From: Odobenus rosmarus divergens
Taxonomy: Eukaryota; Chordata; Mammalia; Carnivora; Odobenidae
DNA length: 64,000 nucleotides
Direction: 5' to 3'
NCBI RefSeq assembly: GCF_000321225.1
Contig: NW_004450402.1
Location: 1,403,690 to 1,467,689 of the forward strand
The translations under genes and the position numbers were made by a program. Below are positions 55,095 through 64,000 of the stretch, in pieces. The notes under the pieces are model-generated. The model did not search any database. It saw only the letters and a list, made by a program, of their open reading frames with translations, and was not told the DNA's origin. The first letter of the stretch is position 1; each line of letters begins with the position of its first letter.

Positions 55095-55690
55095 TTGTTA
55101 AAGTCCAGGAAGACCCGTAGCGGCTGGGGTGCTGCAGCGGCGGTGGCGGACGCGGCAGAAGCTAGGTTCCTGAGCGGCACCTGGGCCTGGCCTCCGGCAG
55201 GCGGCTGTCTGAGCTGCAGAGCCGGCGCATGGACAACCCGGACTACCTGCGCAGAAGCCGCATCTTCCTGGTGAGGAGCAAGCAACAGGCCCCAGTCGGT
55301 GCGGAGGGAGCGCTTCTCGCGCTTCAGGGTGGTGTGGGCCATGCACACCAACGAGTCCAACCGCAGGGCCTTGGTCAGGTTTGCCCGCAGCTCGCAAACC
55401 TGCAGGGCCATGGAGGAGAGGCACAGCCAGTGCCTCAGCCCCAAGGGCACCAGGCCCCTCAAGCTGCGTGTCTCCGTGCGGGTGTGCCCGTGGGGGTGGT
55501 GGGGGCGGGAAGATGGATGTCTCCCGCCTCCCTTCAGCAGAAGCTGTGCTTGCTGGGGTCGGGGTGGTACTTCCGCTCCCCCCGGGCCGACTAGAGAGCG
55601 CCTGGCAGTCTGGGCGCGGGAGGAGGGGAGGATGGCGCTGAGAGAGGGTTTCTCAGGCCCGGGGTGCGGGGTGCGGGGGATACGGAAGGA
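55095..55690. promoter_or_regulatory. CpG island, gene unknown
   Basis: An isolated GC-rich block in AT-rich surroundings. By eye I count about 42 CpG in 580 bp, roughly 64% GC, an observed/expected ratio near 0.7. It ends in G-rich repeats (GGGGTGCGGGGTGCGGGGGA). Both strands have coding-like stretches: + from about 55190 reads GRRLSELQSRRMDNPDYLRR then SRIFL, followed by a donor-like CTG-GTGAGG; - reads MALQVCELRANLTKALRLDS. I recognise neither. It could be the promoter or first exon of an unrecognised gene or lncRNA, or an old GC-rich retrocopy. The 232-codon - frame over 54764-55462 runs through the microsatellite and a MIR, so it is not credible as a whole. Confidence 0.6.
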
Positions 55691-56370
55691 ACATTACCCC
55701 CTGCTCAGACCTGGCAGCCTGGCAAGTCTGGCTGCAGAGCTGCAGTAGCTGGACCTCCCCCTCACTCCCGCCGTCACTAACCGGGAACTCTGGATGCCAC
55801 GGCCCAACTGTGGCCCTGGCCTACTTCGGGCAATTCTCTGGCCCTCCTTTCTCAGGCCCCCGGTTGACCAGGTAGAAAAACATAATACTATTTTTCCTCA
55901 GGTTCGTATTGAGCTTAACAACTTGATAAACGCACACTGAACTACGGCACCCTGGCGTTGGGCATTTTCCTGTACCAGACAACAGTATGTATATATATGT
56001 AATAGTTAAGTGCAGGTGATTAAAACTGCTACTATTGAAAACAAAAACAAAAACTTTAAATTCCAGGAAACGTAAGTCATTGACTAATTAATAATATGGT
56101 GTCGGTATCCCATTTCCCCTAAATATATCCAGGGTAAGCCCCTACCCTGGCAGAGAGCTCAGGTATAGAATGAACTAAGTGGACCTACCACTTGCGGGTG
56201 AAAGAAAATTGTGCACTGGGCCAGAAAGAAAATATTAAAATCAGTCTGAGAAAGAATGTCAAAAATCAGGCTGGGATACTGAGTCTAAAATTGCTGCTCC
56301 AAGCTGGTAGAATTTAGGATATTAATTGTGTAATACTGAGGATTAGGGACCCCAACGCTGCCATCGGTAC
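55691..56370. other. Intergenic DNA flanking the CpG island
   Basis: GC content falls from about 55830 to background. No gene or repeat is recognised. Confidence 0.4.
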
Positions 56371-56372
56371 CT

Positions 56373-56392
56373 CCTGGCCACCAGGGGGAGCC
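56373..56392 (+). promoter_or_regulatory. CTCF-like binding motif
   Basis: CCTGGCCACCAGGGGGAGCC closely matches the vertebrate CTCF core (TGGCCACCAGGGGGCGC) with one C-to-A change. It lies 0.7 kb right of the CpG island. A motif match only; occupancy is unknown. Confidence 0.6.
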
Positions 56393-56592
56393 AACAATGC
56401 CCTGCTCTATAAAGGAAAGCCACTTGTTTCAAAGTCTGTACTTTTTGAAGGGCAGGAATTATTTTGATTTTACAGAGCCATAGGAACCCTTGTCAATAGA
56501 TTATTCCTCTGGAATATACAAGGACAGGATGGCAGTTCTCTTCGCTGGAAAGAAAAGTAATACACAACACAAATTCAAGAATTAGAAATCAG

Positions 56593-56801
56593 GGGCTCCT
56601 GTGTGGCTCAGCCAGTTAAGCGTGTGCCTTTGGCTCAGGTCATGATTCCAGGATCCTGGGATCCCGCCCCACAAGGAGCCCCACATCTGGGTCCCTGCTC
56701 GGAGGGGAGCGCGCTCCTCCCTCTCCTGCCCCTCCCCCTGCTTGTGCTCTCTTGTTCTCTCTCTCACATAAATAAAATAAAAAATCTTAAAAAAAGTAAA
56801 A
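56593..56801 (+). mobile_element. Can-SINE
   Basis: GGGCTCCTGTGTGGCTCAGC, CCAGGATCCTGGGATCCCGC, CCCCCTGCTTGTGCTCTC, AAATAAAATAAAAAATCTT tail. Perfect TSD AAGAATTAGAAATCAG at 56577-56592 and 56802-56817. Confidence 0.96.
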
Positions 56802-56817
56802 AAGAATTAGAAATCAG

Positions 56818-57229
56818 ATATGCTCTACATAACTACCCTTAATAACTCATTTGCTAATCAATGCATTAAAATAGAGCAAGGACTCTAGCATGATGTCTTC
56901 GGTAATGCACATATTTATTTTTAAACTTGATATCCTATAATTATTTATTCCATGTATGTCAGACATGTGCCAAAGATCTTGAATATGCCTTTGGTTTTGT
57001 CCCAACCAGTAGATCCAGACCCCGATATAGACTGCTATAATGCATGCTTTTCTTTTTCTCTAAGTGTCTGTGAGTGTATGTGTGTATCTACTATGTACTA
57101 TTTCATATGTGCAAAAGTAAATAATATATATATAAATACTGAAGCATATTAATAGAAAAAATAAACTCAGCACCAACTAGAACATACCTTTAAATTGTTG
57201 GCTTCTTCACACACCATACTGATTTACTA
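56818..57229. other. AT-rich intergenic DNA
   Basis: Includes a short TATATATATAAATA run near 57122-57137. No gene. Confidence 0.35.
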
Positions 57230-58756
57230 CTGTGAATACCGCATTGATCACTGCTTTTTTTAAAAACTAGTTCTCATCACACATATATACACTTAACAAT
57301 ATATATTTTAGATTTCTTGTTCTGGATTTTTATTAAAATTGTATCACACTGTATGTTGCTTTTGTGATTTCTTTTTATCTTCAACAATATGTTTCAATGA
57401 TTCATCCATTTATTCCATGTGTCATTCATTCTCACTGCTGAAAAATATTCCATGGTAGAGTATACTATACTATTTAATTGATATCTCCTTATTGGACATT
57501 TGGGCTGTTTCCACTTTTTGCTGTTATAATCAGTTAACAATACTGCTATGAATATTCTTGCTTAAGCCTCTTGGGACTCGAGGCAAGGGTTTCTCAAGGG
57601 CATACACCTAGGAAGACAATTTCTGGATCATAGGTCGTATGCATCTTCAGCTTTCAAGAAAATACTAAATTGTATCCAAATTTGTGATTCCACTTTATAC
57701 TTCTACTAACAATGTGTGAGGGTTCTCATTGCTCCACATTCCTATCCAGATTGGCATTGTCAGACTTCTTAATTTTCCCAGTTAAATGGTTCTAAACAGT
57801 TCCTTGATAAAGTCATAATTTGCATAATGATGATGAACTTCTTTTCAAATGCTTATTGGCCATTTTTATTTCTCCTTTCTGAAAATGCCTGTTCATATTC
57901 TTTGTCCAGTTTTCTATTGAGTTGTTTATTTCCTTAATGATTTGCAGGAGTTTTCATATTCTTTATTCTCATCTTTTATCTGTCATATGTGTTGAAAATA
58001 AATACTCCCAGATTCTGGCTTAGTCTTTTCACTTTCCTTCTTTTTTTTTTTTTTACAAGATGTGGGTTTTTGTTTTTTGGTTTTTTTTAGAGAAAGAGTG
58101 AGAAAGGGGCAGGCAGGGGCAGAGGGAGAGAGAGAGAGAAAGAGAATATTAAGCAGGCTCCATGCCCAGCACAGAGCTCGATCTCATGACCCTGAGATCA
58201 TGACCCGAGCTGAAATCAAGAGTCAGTCACTTAACCAAGTGAGCCACCCAGGCACCCCTCACTTTCTTCATAGGTCTTTTGATGTCAGGGGAACTGTTAA
58301 TGTATTCATACTACTATCTTTTATTTTTAATGGTCATTAATTAAAATAGTCTGGTTTTTATTTTTATTTTTTAGTCTGTTTTTTAATTATTTAAATAATT
58401 GTTTTTTTCCTAAAGTTGTTCTAGTTTTCTCTCTTACATTTAAGTATTTCATCAATCTAGAATTGATGTTGGAGTAGGGAATAATGTCAGGATGGATTTT
58501 TTTTTCTCATGTATTAACCATTTGTCCCAGCATCACTTGTTTCTAATGATCTACATCATCCTTCTCTCATATCTTTTCTTTACATTTTCTCTTTCATCCT
58601 GATATGTAAAAATGCAATTGCATTTTTAAAATGGGTTTTATATCCAGCCACCTAGCTAACTGCTCTTATTAATCCTAATACATTTTCTGAGAATTACTTA
58701 AGGCTTCCATGTTGACAATCATATCATCTATATAATAACTTGTGCGTGTTTTTTTC
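57230..58756 (-). mobile_element. L1 (-) fossil, part 1
   Basis: On +: TATTCCATGGTAGAGTATAC, ATTGGACATTTGGGCTGTTTCC, GCTATGAATATTCTTGC, ACTAACAATGTGTGAGGGTTC, GCCTGTTCATATTCTTTGTCC, ATCAATCTAGAATTGATG and ATCCAGCCACCTAGCTAACTG give antisense L1 from the 3' end through late ORF2 to the reverse-transcriptase region. A Can-SINE lies at 58041-58258. It stops at the MLT1 LTR at 58757. Confidence 0.78.
58041..58258 (-). mobile_element. Can-SINE (older type)
   Basis: Long T-run, GA-rich segment, GCTCGATCTCATGACCCTGAG, AATCAAGAGTCAGTCAC, GAGCCACCCAGGCACCCC. TSD TCACTTTCCTTC at 58029-58040, TCACTTTCTTC at 58259-58269. The tail region is irregular (TTTTGTTTTTTGG). Confidence 0.92.
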
Positions 58757-59202
58757 TATGATAGACTGAATAAGGGCCCCCCAGAGATGTCAACATCCAA
58801 ATCCCCAGAACCTGTTAAAATGCTACCTTACATTATAAGAGGAATTTTGCAGCTGTGATTAATAAAAGATCTTGAGATGGGGGAGATTATCCTGATAAAG
58901 AAAGTAGAGAGAGATTGTATTACAGGAGTAGGAGATGTAACAAAGAAAGCAAGAGACTGTAGTAATGTCAGGGGAGGGGTCATGAGCAAAGAAATGCAGG
59001 TCTCTAGAAGCTGAGAAAGACAAGGAAACAGAATCCCCCCTCAGAGCCTCCAGAAGGATCCAGCCTGCCAACACCTCAACTTCAGCCCAGTAAGATTGAT
59101 TTTGTACTTCTGACCTCCAGAACTGTAAGACAATAAATTATTGTTGTTTAAACTACTAAATTTGTGGTAATTTGTTAAAGCAGCCACAGAAAACTAATAC
59201 AC
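58757..59202 (+). mobile_element. MLT1-type LTR (ERVL-MaLR)
   Basis: TATGATAGACTGAATAAGGG, CCCCAGAGATGTCAACATCC, CCAGAACCTGTTAAAATG, GATCTTGAGATGGGGGAG, GTCTCTAGAAGCTGAGAAAG, GCCAACACCTCAACTTCAGC, CCTCCAGAACTGTAAGAC, GTGGTAATTTGTTAAAGC, AAAACTAATACAC. Nearly full-length solo LTR, no coding content. Confidence 0.87.
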
Positions 59203-59450
59203 TTTCCAACCTTTTTTATTTCTTTTTCTTGCATTAACATTTTGTCTAAAGATTCTAACAAAATGGTTTTTTTCTTTTCTGACTACATGCTTCTCTTACA
59301 GATTCTTAAATATGATAGGAAGAAAAGCTTGTAATACTCTTGACATTTTCAGATTTATTAACGATAAGAAATTTCCAAAAAAGTATCCAAATTCTTTCTA
59401 AAGGCTTTAGTTAAAGCTGAGACATGTTATTTCACATATTCCAGGCACAC
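59203..59450 (-). mobile_element. L1 (-) fossil, part 2
   Basis: TTTCCAACCTTTTTTATTTC, TTTTCTTGCATTAACATTTTG and CAAAATGG resemble antisense L1 RT-region sequence continuing from before the MLT1. Diverged; the right boundary is uncertain. Confidence 0.45.
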
Positions 59451-59778
59451 TGTTTTTAATGAGAGCTGCTTAATACTCATGGCTATAATAATACTCTGAT
59501 TTATATATATTCCTTATGTATTTATTTATGATCAGTTGATATCTTCTTTATCTCTGGAAAGTTCTAAGGTATCAAAATTGTTATAATAGAAAGATTAAAA
59601 AAAATAAAAGAGCATAGCATTCTAAGGAGGAAAGAAAAATAGATGTGCCAGGTGCCTGAAATGAGTAGTGAGCACAGTGGGAGTTCTGAAAACACTGTCA
59701 CTTTGGAGAACTTAATTTGCAAGTTAGAGACTGACTTGCCCATCAGCCAAATATGAGTATGTCTTTATAGGTGCATAA
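59451..59778. other. Intergenic DNA, nothing recognised
   Basis: No gene or repeat identified. Confidence 0.35.
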
Positions 59779-59790
59779 ATAGCCATAATT

Positions 59791-59992
59791 TTTTAAGATT
59801 TATTTATTTATTTGAGAGAGAGAGAGGGAGAGAACAGGGGGGAGAGGCAGAAGGAGCAGGAGAGAGAGTTCCAACCAGACTCCATGCTAAGCATGGAGCC
59901 TGAGGCAGGGTTCGATCTTATGACCCGGAGATCATGACCTGAGCTGAAACCAAGAGTCGGTCACTTAACTGACTGAGCCACCCAGGTGCCCC
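59791..59992 (-). mobile_element. Can-SINE, first of a serial pair
   Basis: TTTTAAGATTTATTTATTTATTTG, GTTCGATCTTATGACCCGG, CCAAGAGTCGGTCACTTAAC, GAGCCACCCAGGTGCCCC: older type. TSD ATAGCCATAATT at 59779-59790 and 59993-60004. Confidence 0.96.
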
Positions 59993-60008
59993 ATAGCCAT
60001 AATTATTA

Positions 60009-60208
60009 TTTTTTTTTAAGATTTTATTTATTTATTTGAGAGAGAGAGAATGAGAGAGAGAGAGCATGAGAGGGAAGAGGGTCAGAGGGAGAAGCAGACT
60101 CCCTGCTGAGCAGGGAGCCCGATGTGGGACTCGATCCTGGGACTCCAGGATCATGACCTGAGCCAAAGGCAGTCGCTTAACCAACTGAGCCACCCAGGCG
60201 CCCCACCC
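60009..60208 (-). mobile_element. Can-SINE, second of a serial pair
   Basis: TTTTAAGATTTTATTTATTT, GGGAAGAGGGTCAGAGGGAG, GGGACTCGATCCTGGGACTC, GAGCCACCCAGGCGCCCC: young type. TSD ATAGCCATAATTATTA at 59993-60008 and 60209-60224, re-using the duplicated target of the first SINE. Confidence 0.96.
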
Positions 60209-60224
60209 ATAGCCATAATTATTA

Positions 60225-61370
60225 ATAGTAATATGGTGTCATGAAGAAGTGGGAGTCAACTGTAACTGACACCATGTTCAATGAAATTTGGAGAATTTCC
60301 ATTGAAATGTAGCCTTTGTCACATGGTTTATAGTGTAATAATTTCAGTATGTAAGCCTGATCACTTATTCATCGAATACAGAGATTTAATATTTAACAGA
60401 AAGATAGGGGAAAAGCTGTAGTTCACTTTTGTGCTTTTTATGGCTTCTAACACCATAATTGTCATCTTTCTGAGGAAAACTATTATATGTTATTTTTTCC
60501 ATGATTGAGTTAAATACATTGAATCTATTGCTTCTCTCTTGCAAGAACTGAATAATCAATGGATTGTAAACTCTGATCTACAGAAGTTTTCCGATAAAAC
60601 AATAAAATCAAAAAAGAAGGAGTTGTACTCCCTACTTCCTCAGCAGGGACTAAAATAATCATAAAGTTATAAACTCAGACTCTAAAGTGGAGTACACTAA
60701 AAAGATTATCTTGTGCCCCCTAAAATCTGGGTAGATTTTGTTAAACAGTTTCAGATTTCCTGTGATCCCTGTTACCTTTCCTAGTCTAGTCTCGTGTGGT
60801 AAAAACTGACTTCTTTGGTGTTTATAGCAGTTAGTTTATCTCATTCGTATTTTGGAGATACACACCCATAGTTCCCAATCCATTACTTGCTTTCTTCATA
60901 AGTTGTACCTTTTTTCTACTGACTTATTCGTGAAGAGCCAGCTCATTCCCCTGCACTTCTTTCTATAAAGGAAAACATCAACACAAAGAAAATGTATTTC
61001 CCTCAGCAAGTATTTCTATGTATTGACTACATGCTGCTTCAGCCTCACTATAGCTAGCTCCCTCCCACACCAGCTTGTACTGTGATGCATAAAATCAGAA
61101 TAGAAAAAAGGACACACAAAGTTTTCACCTTGAAATGTACCACTTACCCCTTTCTCAGGATTGAATGTAGCATTATCAGTGGGAAGAGTAAAATCTTTTC
61201 ATGAACCTGATACAGATTAAGGAAAACACTCTCCCCAGTTTGATCTGTAGACTCAATCTGACTTTTGAGGCCCAGATCTGGTGATCTAAGCAAAATGAAA
61301 AATAGGAGGTAAAGATATAACTGCTTAGACTGAGCTCTGATGTAGGCCTTAGAAAAGCAGAATAATAATA
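60225..61370. other. Repeat-poor intergenic DNA, 1.1 kb
   Basis: No gene, RNA gene or named repeat is recognised and no long frame is present. Confidence 0.4.
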
Positions 61371-61375
61371 ATAAT

Positions 61376-61415
61376 AATTAACAACTACTTATAATAATTA
61401 ACAACTACTTATAAT
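61376..61415. repeat. 20-bp tandem duplication
   Basis: The unit AATTAACAACTACTTATAAT occurs twice, at 61376-61395 and 61396-61415, flanked by AAT triplets. Identical copies suggest a recent slippage event. Confidence 0.93.
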
Positions 61416-61434
61416 AATAACTTCATATTAGAAC

Positions 61435-61570
61435 CAGACATTTAGAACATTTCATATATTTTTTATACCCTTACTCATGTGATCCTCATAACAATTCTGT
61501 GAATAAAAACTGGAACACAGAGAAGAAATAAAAAGCCCAAAGTCATACAACTATAAACTATCCTGGCTCT
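61435..61570 (-). mobile_element. MIR-like SINE
   Basis: CATTTAGAACATTTCATATATT, ACTCATGTGATCCTCATAACAATTCTGTG, GGAACACAGAGAAGAAATAAAAAGCCC, AAAGTCATACAACTA fit reverse-complement MIR. Confidence 0.6.
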
Positions 61571-62609
61571 TGAAAGTTCTTGAAGTTTTCATATTATCCA
61601 GTTAGGTCACCAGGAAAGGAGACTAGACAGAGATTTAATGTAGAACCCTAAGTGGAAGTTCACAACCAATTCCCCTAATCCTGGCAGTGGTAGTTAAGAG
61701 TCTGGATGGAAGCCACATCCAGTGAAGAGAACATATGCAGAGTAGTGTAGTATGCTCTAAGAGGAATACAAAAGAACTATAATACATGGTTTCTACCATC
61801 CCATGTTTTATATTCCAAAAGTAAACTTAGATATCACATGAAACAATTAAATAGTAATTCAACTCAATACAATAGATAGTTGCTTGAGCTTGTTCAGTTT
61901 TACAAACTGACAAAAGATGCCAAAATCAGGATCTGCATTCAAAAAGAAGAAAGAAGGAGGCATAGGATCTGTTTGAAGGATCTCAAGGTTTAGTGGAGGA
62001 AAAAGCAGGCTTGTAAATCATCCATTAAAATTTCCGTGTGGTCAGTGCACTCAGGCACTAGGTGCCTAAGAAGATGTGACTGGCATTTTCTAGAAGACCA
62101 AGGAATTCTTGCCAGGGAAGATAATGCTTAAGCTAAATCTTAAAGGATACATCTTTAATATTCTATGAATGGAACTTTTTTCATTTGAAAACATATTTTC
62201 ATTCCTAAATAAAACCATTGATTGTATTTGGCATTTCCTTGGTACATCGTAGATATGCAAACCTGAGAGTGTAGCCCATTCATAGACACAATTAAACTTT
62301 CTATGTTGCAAATCAGTCTAACTCGGAGCATGGCATTTGGAAAATCAATTTAGAGAAAGGCCAGCTGCCAGGGCAATGGACACATGTGTCTTCACATCAG
62401 TAGCCTTCTGCTGGCTAATACAAAAGTTATGTCAATGACTAGATCAATGCCATTAATAGGGAGATTTCTCAAGTTTAATCCATTGCAATACCTTATTTTT
62501 ACATATTTAAAGAATGTAAGGATTTAGAACTATATTGGTTCTTGTCATTATATTTTTGAAATAAGATCAAGATCCAATATTTTGACATATGCATCAGTAG
62601 TGCTCCATT
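61571..62609. other. Intergenic DNA, 1.0 kb
   Basis: No gene or named repeat is recognised. A 73-codon - frame at 62090-62311 has no domain. Confidence 0.4.
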
Positions 62610-63960
62610 TCAAATGCATTCATTCTTTCACTATATCCTTATTGAACACCCACTCAGAGCCAAATACTGTTCTGGTCAAAAGGATAACAGCAGTTCACAA
62701 GGCAAGCAATAGTCTAGTTTCAGAAAGGCTATCTTCTAATGGAGAAAGATCAACAATAGCCACATAAGACATGAATAAATAGACTAAATTTAGATAAGAA
62801 TTAGAAGTTAGATAAATGCCATAAAAAAGATAAATAAAACAGGGTGGTGGGTTAGGGAATGAATTGGGGGCTGTAAAAGAGAGCTATTTAAGGTTGAATG
62901 GCCCCAAAAGCCCTCTCTGAAAATATGACATTTTTTTTCTACGACTAGAATGATGAAAAAGTACCAACTATGAAAGATCTAGTAAAGAAAATTTCAGGCA
63001 GTGGGAACACTAAGTACAAAGCCTCAGAGACAGAGGTGATCTTGGAGTACTTGAGGAACAAAAGGAAAACCAAGTGGCTGGAGAACAGTGAAAAAGAATG
63101 AGAGTGACCAGTGATGAGGCCAGGGAAGACAGAAGGTCTTGGAAAATTAGGTAAGAAGTTTGGACTTTCTTTGAATTGACATAGAAAGCCATTGGGAGGT
63201 ATAAGCAAGGCAATGACATGATTAGATTTAAACTTTAAAAAAAAAACTGTTCTAGTTACTATGAAGAAAACTGACCATAAGAGGAAAGACTCATTTAAGA
63301 GACAAGTATAGTTGGGCAAATAAGACATGGTAGTGGGTCAGACTAGAGTTGCAGGAGCTAGTGACATATGATCACATTCATGACGTGTTTTGGAAGTAGA
63401 GCGAGCAACATACTTGTAAATTGGATTTTGGCTTGGGAGATGATAAAGATAAAAATGCAGAAAGAAACTGAAAAAATTGGAAGAGGGAAAAATAGAGTTA
63501 TCTTTTACCATGTTAAATTTGTAATGCCTATTGCATATCTGAGTGAAGATACTAAATAAGCTTCTAGATACACAATTCTAGAATTCAGAGGAAAGATATA
63601 GAAAAGGGGATTGATATTTGGGAGTTATCATCATATAGATAGTATTTGAATCTCCAGGGAAAACATAGAAAAAGGAAAAGGGGACACACAGAGACTCCTG
63701 TGGTCCCTAACATTTAAAGATCTGCGGAGGAGAAAGAGAAATGGGAAATTGAGAAATAACATCAGTGAGGGAGCAAGAAACCAAGTAAATATGGTATCAC
63801 GAAGACCTAGAGAATGATTTCAAAAAGGGGCATTTTTTTAATGGTTGCTGTGAGGTCAAGAAAGATGAGGACAGATAATTAACTCTGTGATGTGGTGAAT
63901 TACAGGGCCCTAGTGACCCTGATAAGAACATTTCAGAAGTTTGGTGGCAATGAAAGCTCA
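62610..63960 (-). mobile_element. L2 (-) fossil, about 1.35 kb
   Basis: From the 3' end inward on +: CATTCATTCTTTCACTATATCC, CAAATACTGTTCTGGTC, GTACAAAGCCTCAGAGAC, TTTGGACTTTCTTTGAATTG, GGCAATGACATGATTAG, CTTCTAGATACACAATTC, GTTGCTGTGAGGTCAAGAAAGATGAGGAC and CCTAGTGACCCTGATAAGAACA. This covers the L2 3' end and much of ORF2. A 127-codon antisense frame at 62945-63328 is incidental. Confidence 0.77.
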
Positions 63961-63975
63961 ATTTAGTAGAATATG

Positions 63976-64000
63976 TTAGCTAGCTATTGCTATGTAACAA
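63976..64000 (-). mobile_element. Start of LTR-like repeat, cut by window edge
   Basis: GTTAGCTAGCTATTGCTATG then TAACAA matches the opening of the element at 42833 (TAGTTATTCATTGCCATG then TAACAA). Only 25 bp are visible. Confidence 0.45.

Noticed and set aside
54764..55462. Longest open frame (232 codons, - strand) as a protein-coding gene
   Set aside because: It runs through the (AAAT)n(AAAC)n microsatellite (giving repeated Val/Cys/Leu/Phe) and a MIR. Only the CpG-rich part looks coding-like, and no family was recognised.
56408..56413. TATA box downstream of the CTCF-like site
   Set aside because: TATAAA occurs often by chance in AT-rich DNA. No initiator, transcript or coding sequence supports a promoter here.

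Overview
This window is a gene-poor, repeat-rich piece of a carnivoran nuclear genome. The diagnostic element is the carnivore-specific tRNA-derived SINE (Can-SINE). I count 28 copies, 15 on + and 13 on -, most with a 3' AAATAAA/poly-A tail and a readable target-site duplication. Dog-type SINEC_Cf copies and felid-type Can-SINE sequence were not seen. That argues against a canid or a cat and fits an arctoid caniform (bear, pinniped, mustelid or relative); the species cannot be named from this window. No protein-coding gene is supported with confidence. The open frames are short and mostly fall in AT-rich intergenic DNA or run through repeats, as expected by chance.

Layout. 1-15.1 kb: mostly unassigned intergenic DNA with Can-SINEs, MIR and L2 fossils, a 50-N assembly gap inside a SINE (2759-2808) and an MLT1-type LTR (14.8-15.1 kb). 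16.0-18.9 kb: the longest + strand L2 fossil, carrying ORF2 reverse-transcriptase and 3'-end sequence and split by a ~1.2 kb insertion. 18.9-25.9 kb: a block of old L1 in both orientations, with an L1(-) apparently sitting inside an L1(+). 26-36.9 kb: mostly unassigned DNA with MIR, MER5A-like, L2 and SINE copies. 36.9-38.2 kb: a SINE cluster with a GAAA microsatellite that breaks up an MLT1 LTR. 40.6-41.1 kb: a decayed KRAB-domain relic, the only recognisable piece of a host protein family. 41.1-44.4 kb: an old L1(+), possibly with an inverted 5' piece, broken by an unidentified 576-bp insert and by an LTR-like repeat, followed by an L2. 44.4-54.6 kb: SINEs, L2 and MIR in unassigned DNA. 55.1-55.7 kb: an isolated CpG island with no recognised gene, followed 0.7 kb later by a strong CTCF-like motif. 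57.2-59.5 kb: an L1(-) interrupted by a Can-SINE and an MLT1 LTR. 59.8-60.2 kb: two SINEs inserted in series at one target. 62.6-64.0 kb: a long L2(-) fossil and, at the edge, the start of another LTR-like repeat.

No operon-like or pathway relationships exist here. The window reads as a record of successive insertions: L2 and MIR oldest, then L1 and MLT1, then several waves of Can-SINE. I found no convincing new biological system. The items most worth a second look are the orphan CpG island with its nearby CTCF-like site, the KRAB relic, the unidentified insert inside L1, the spurious assembly gap and the serial SINE insertions.
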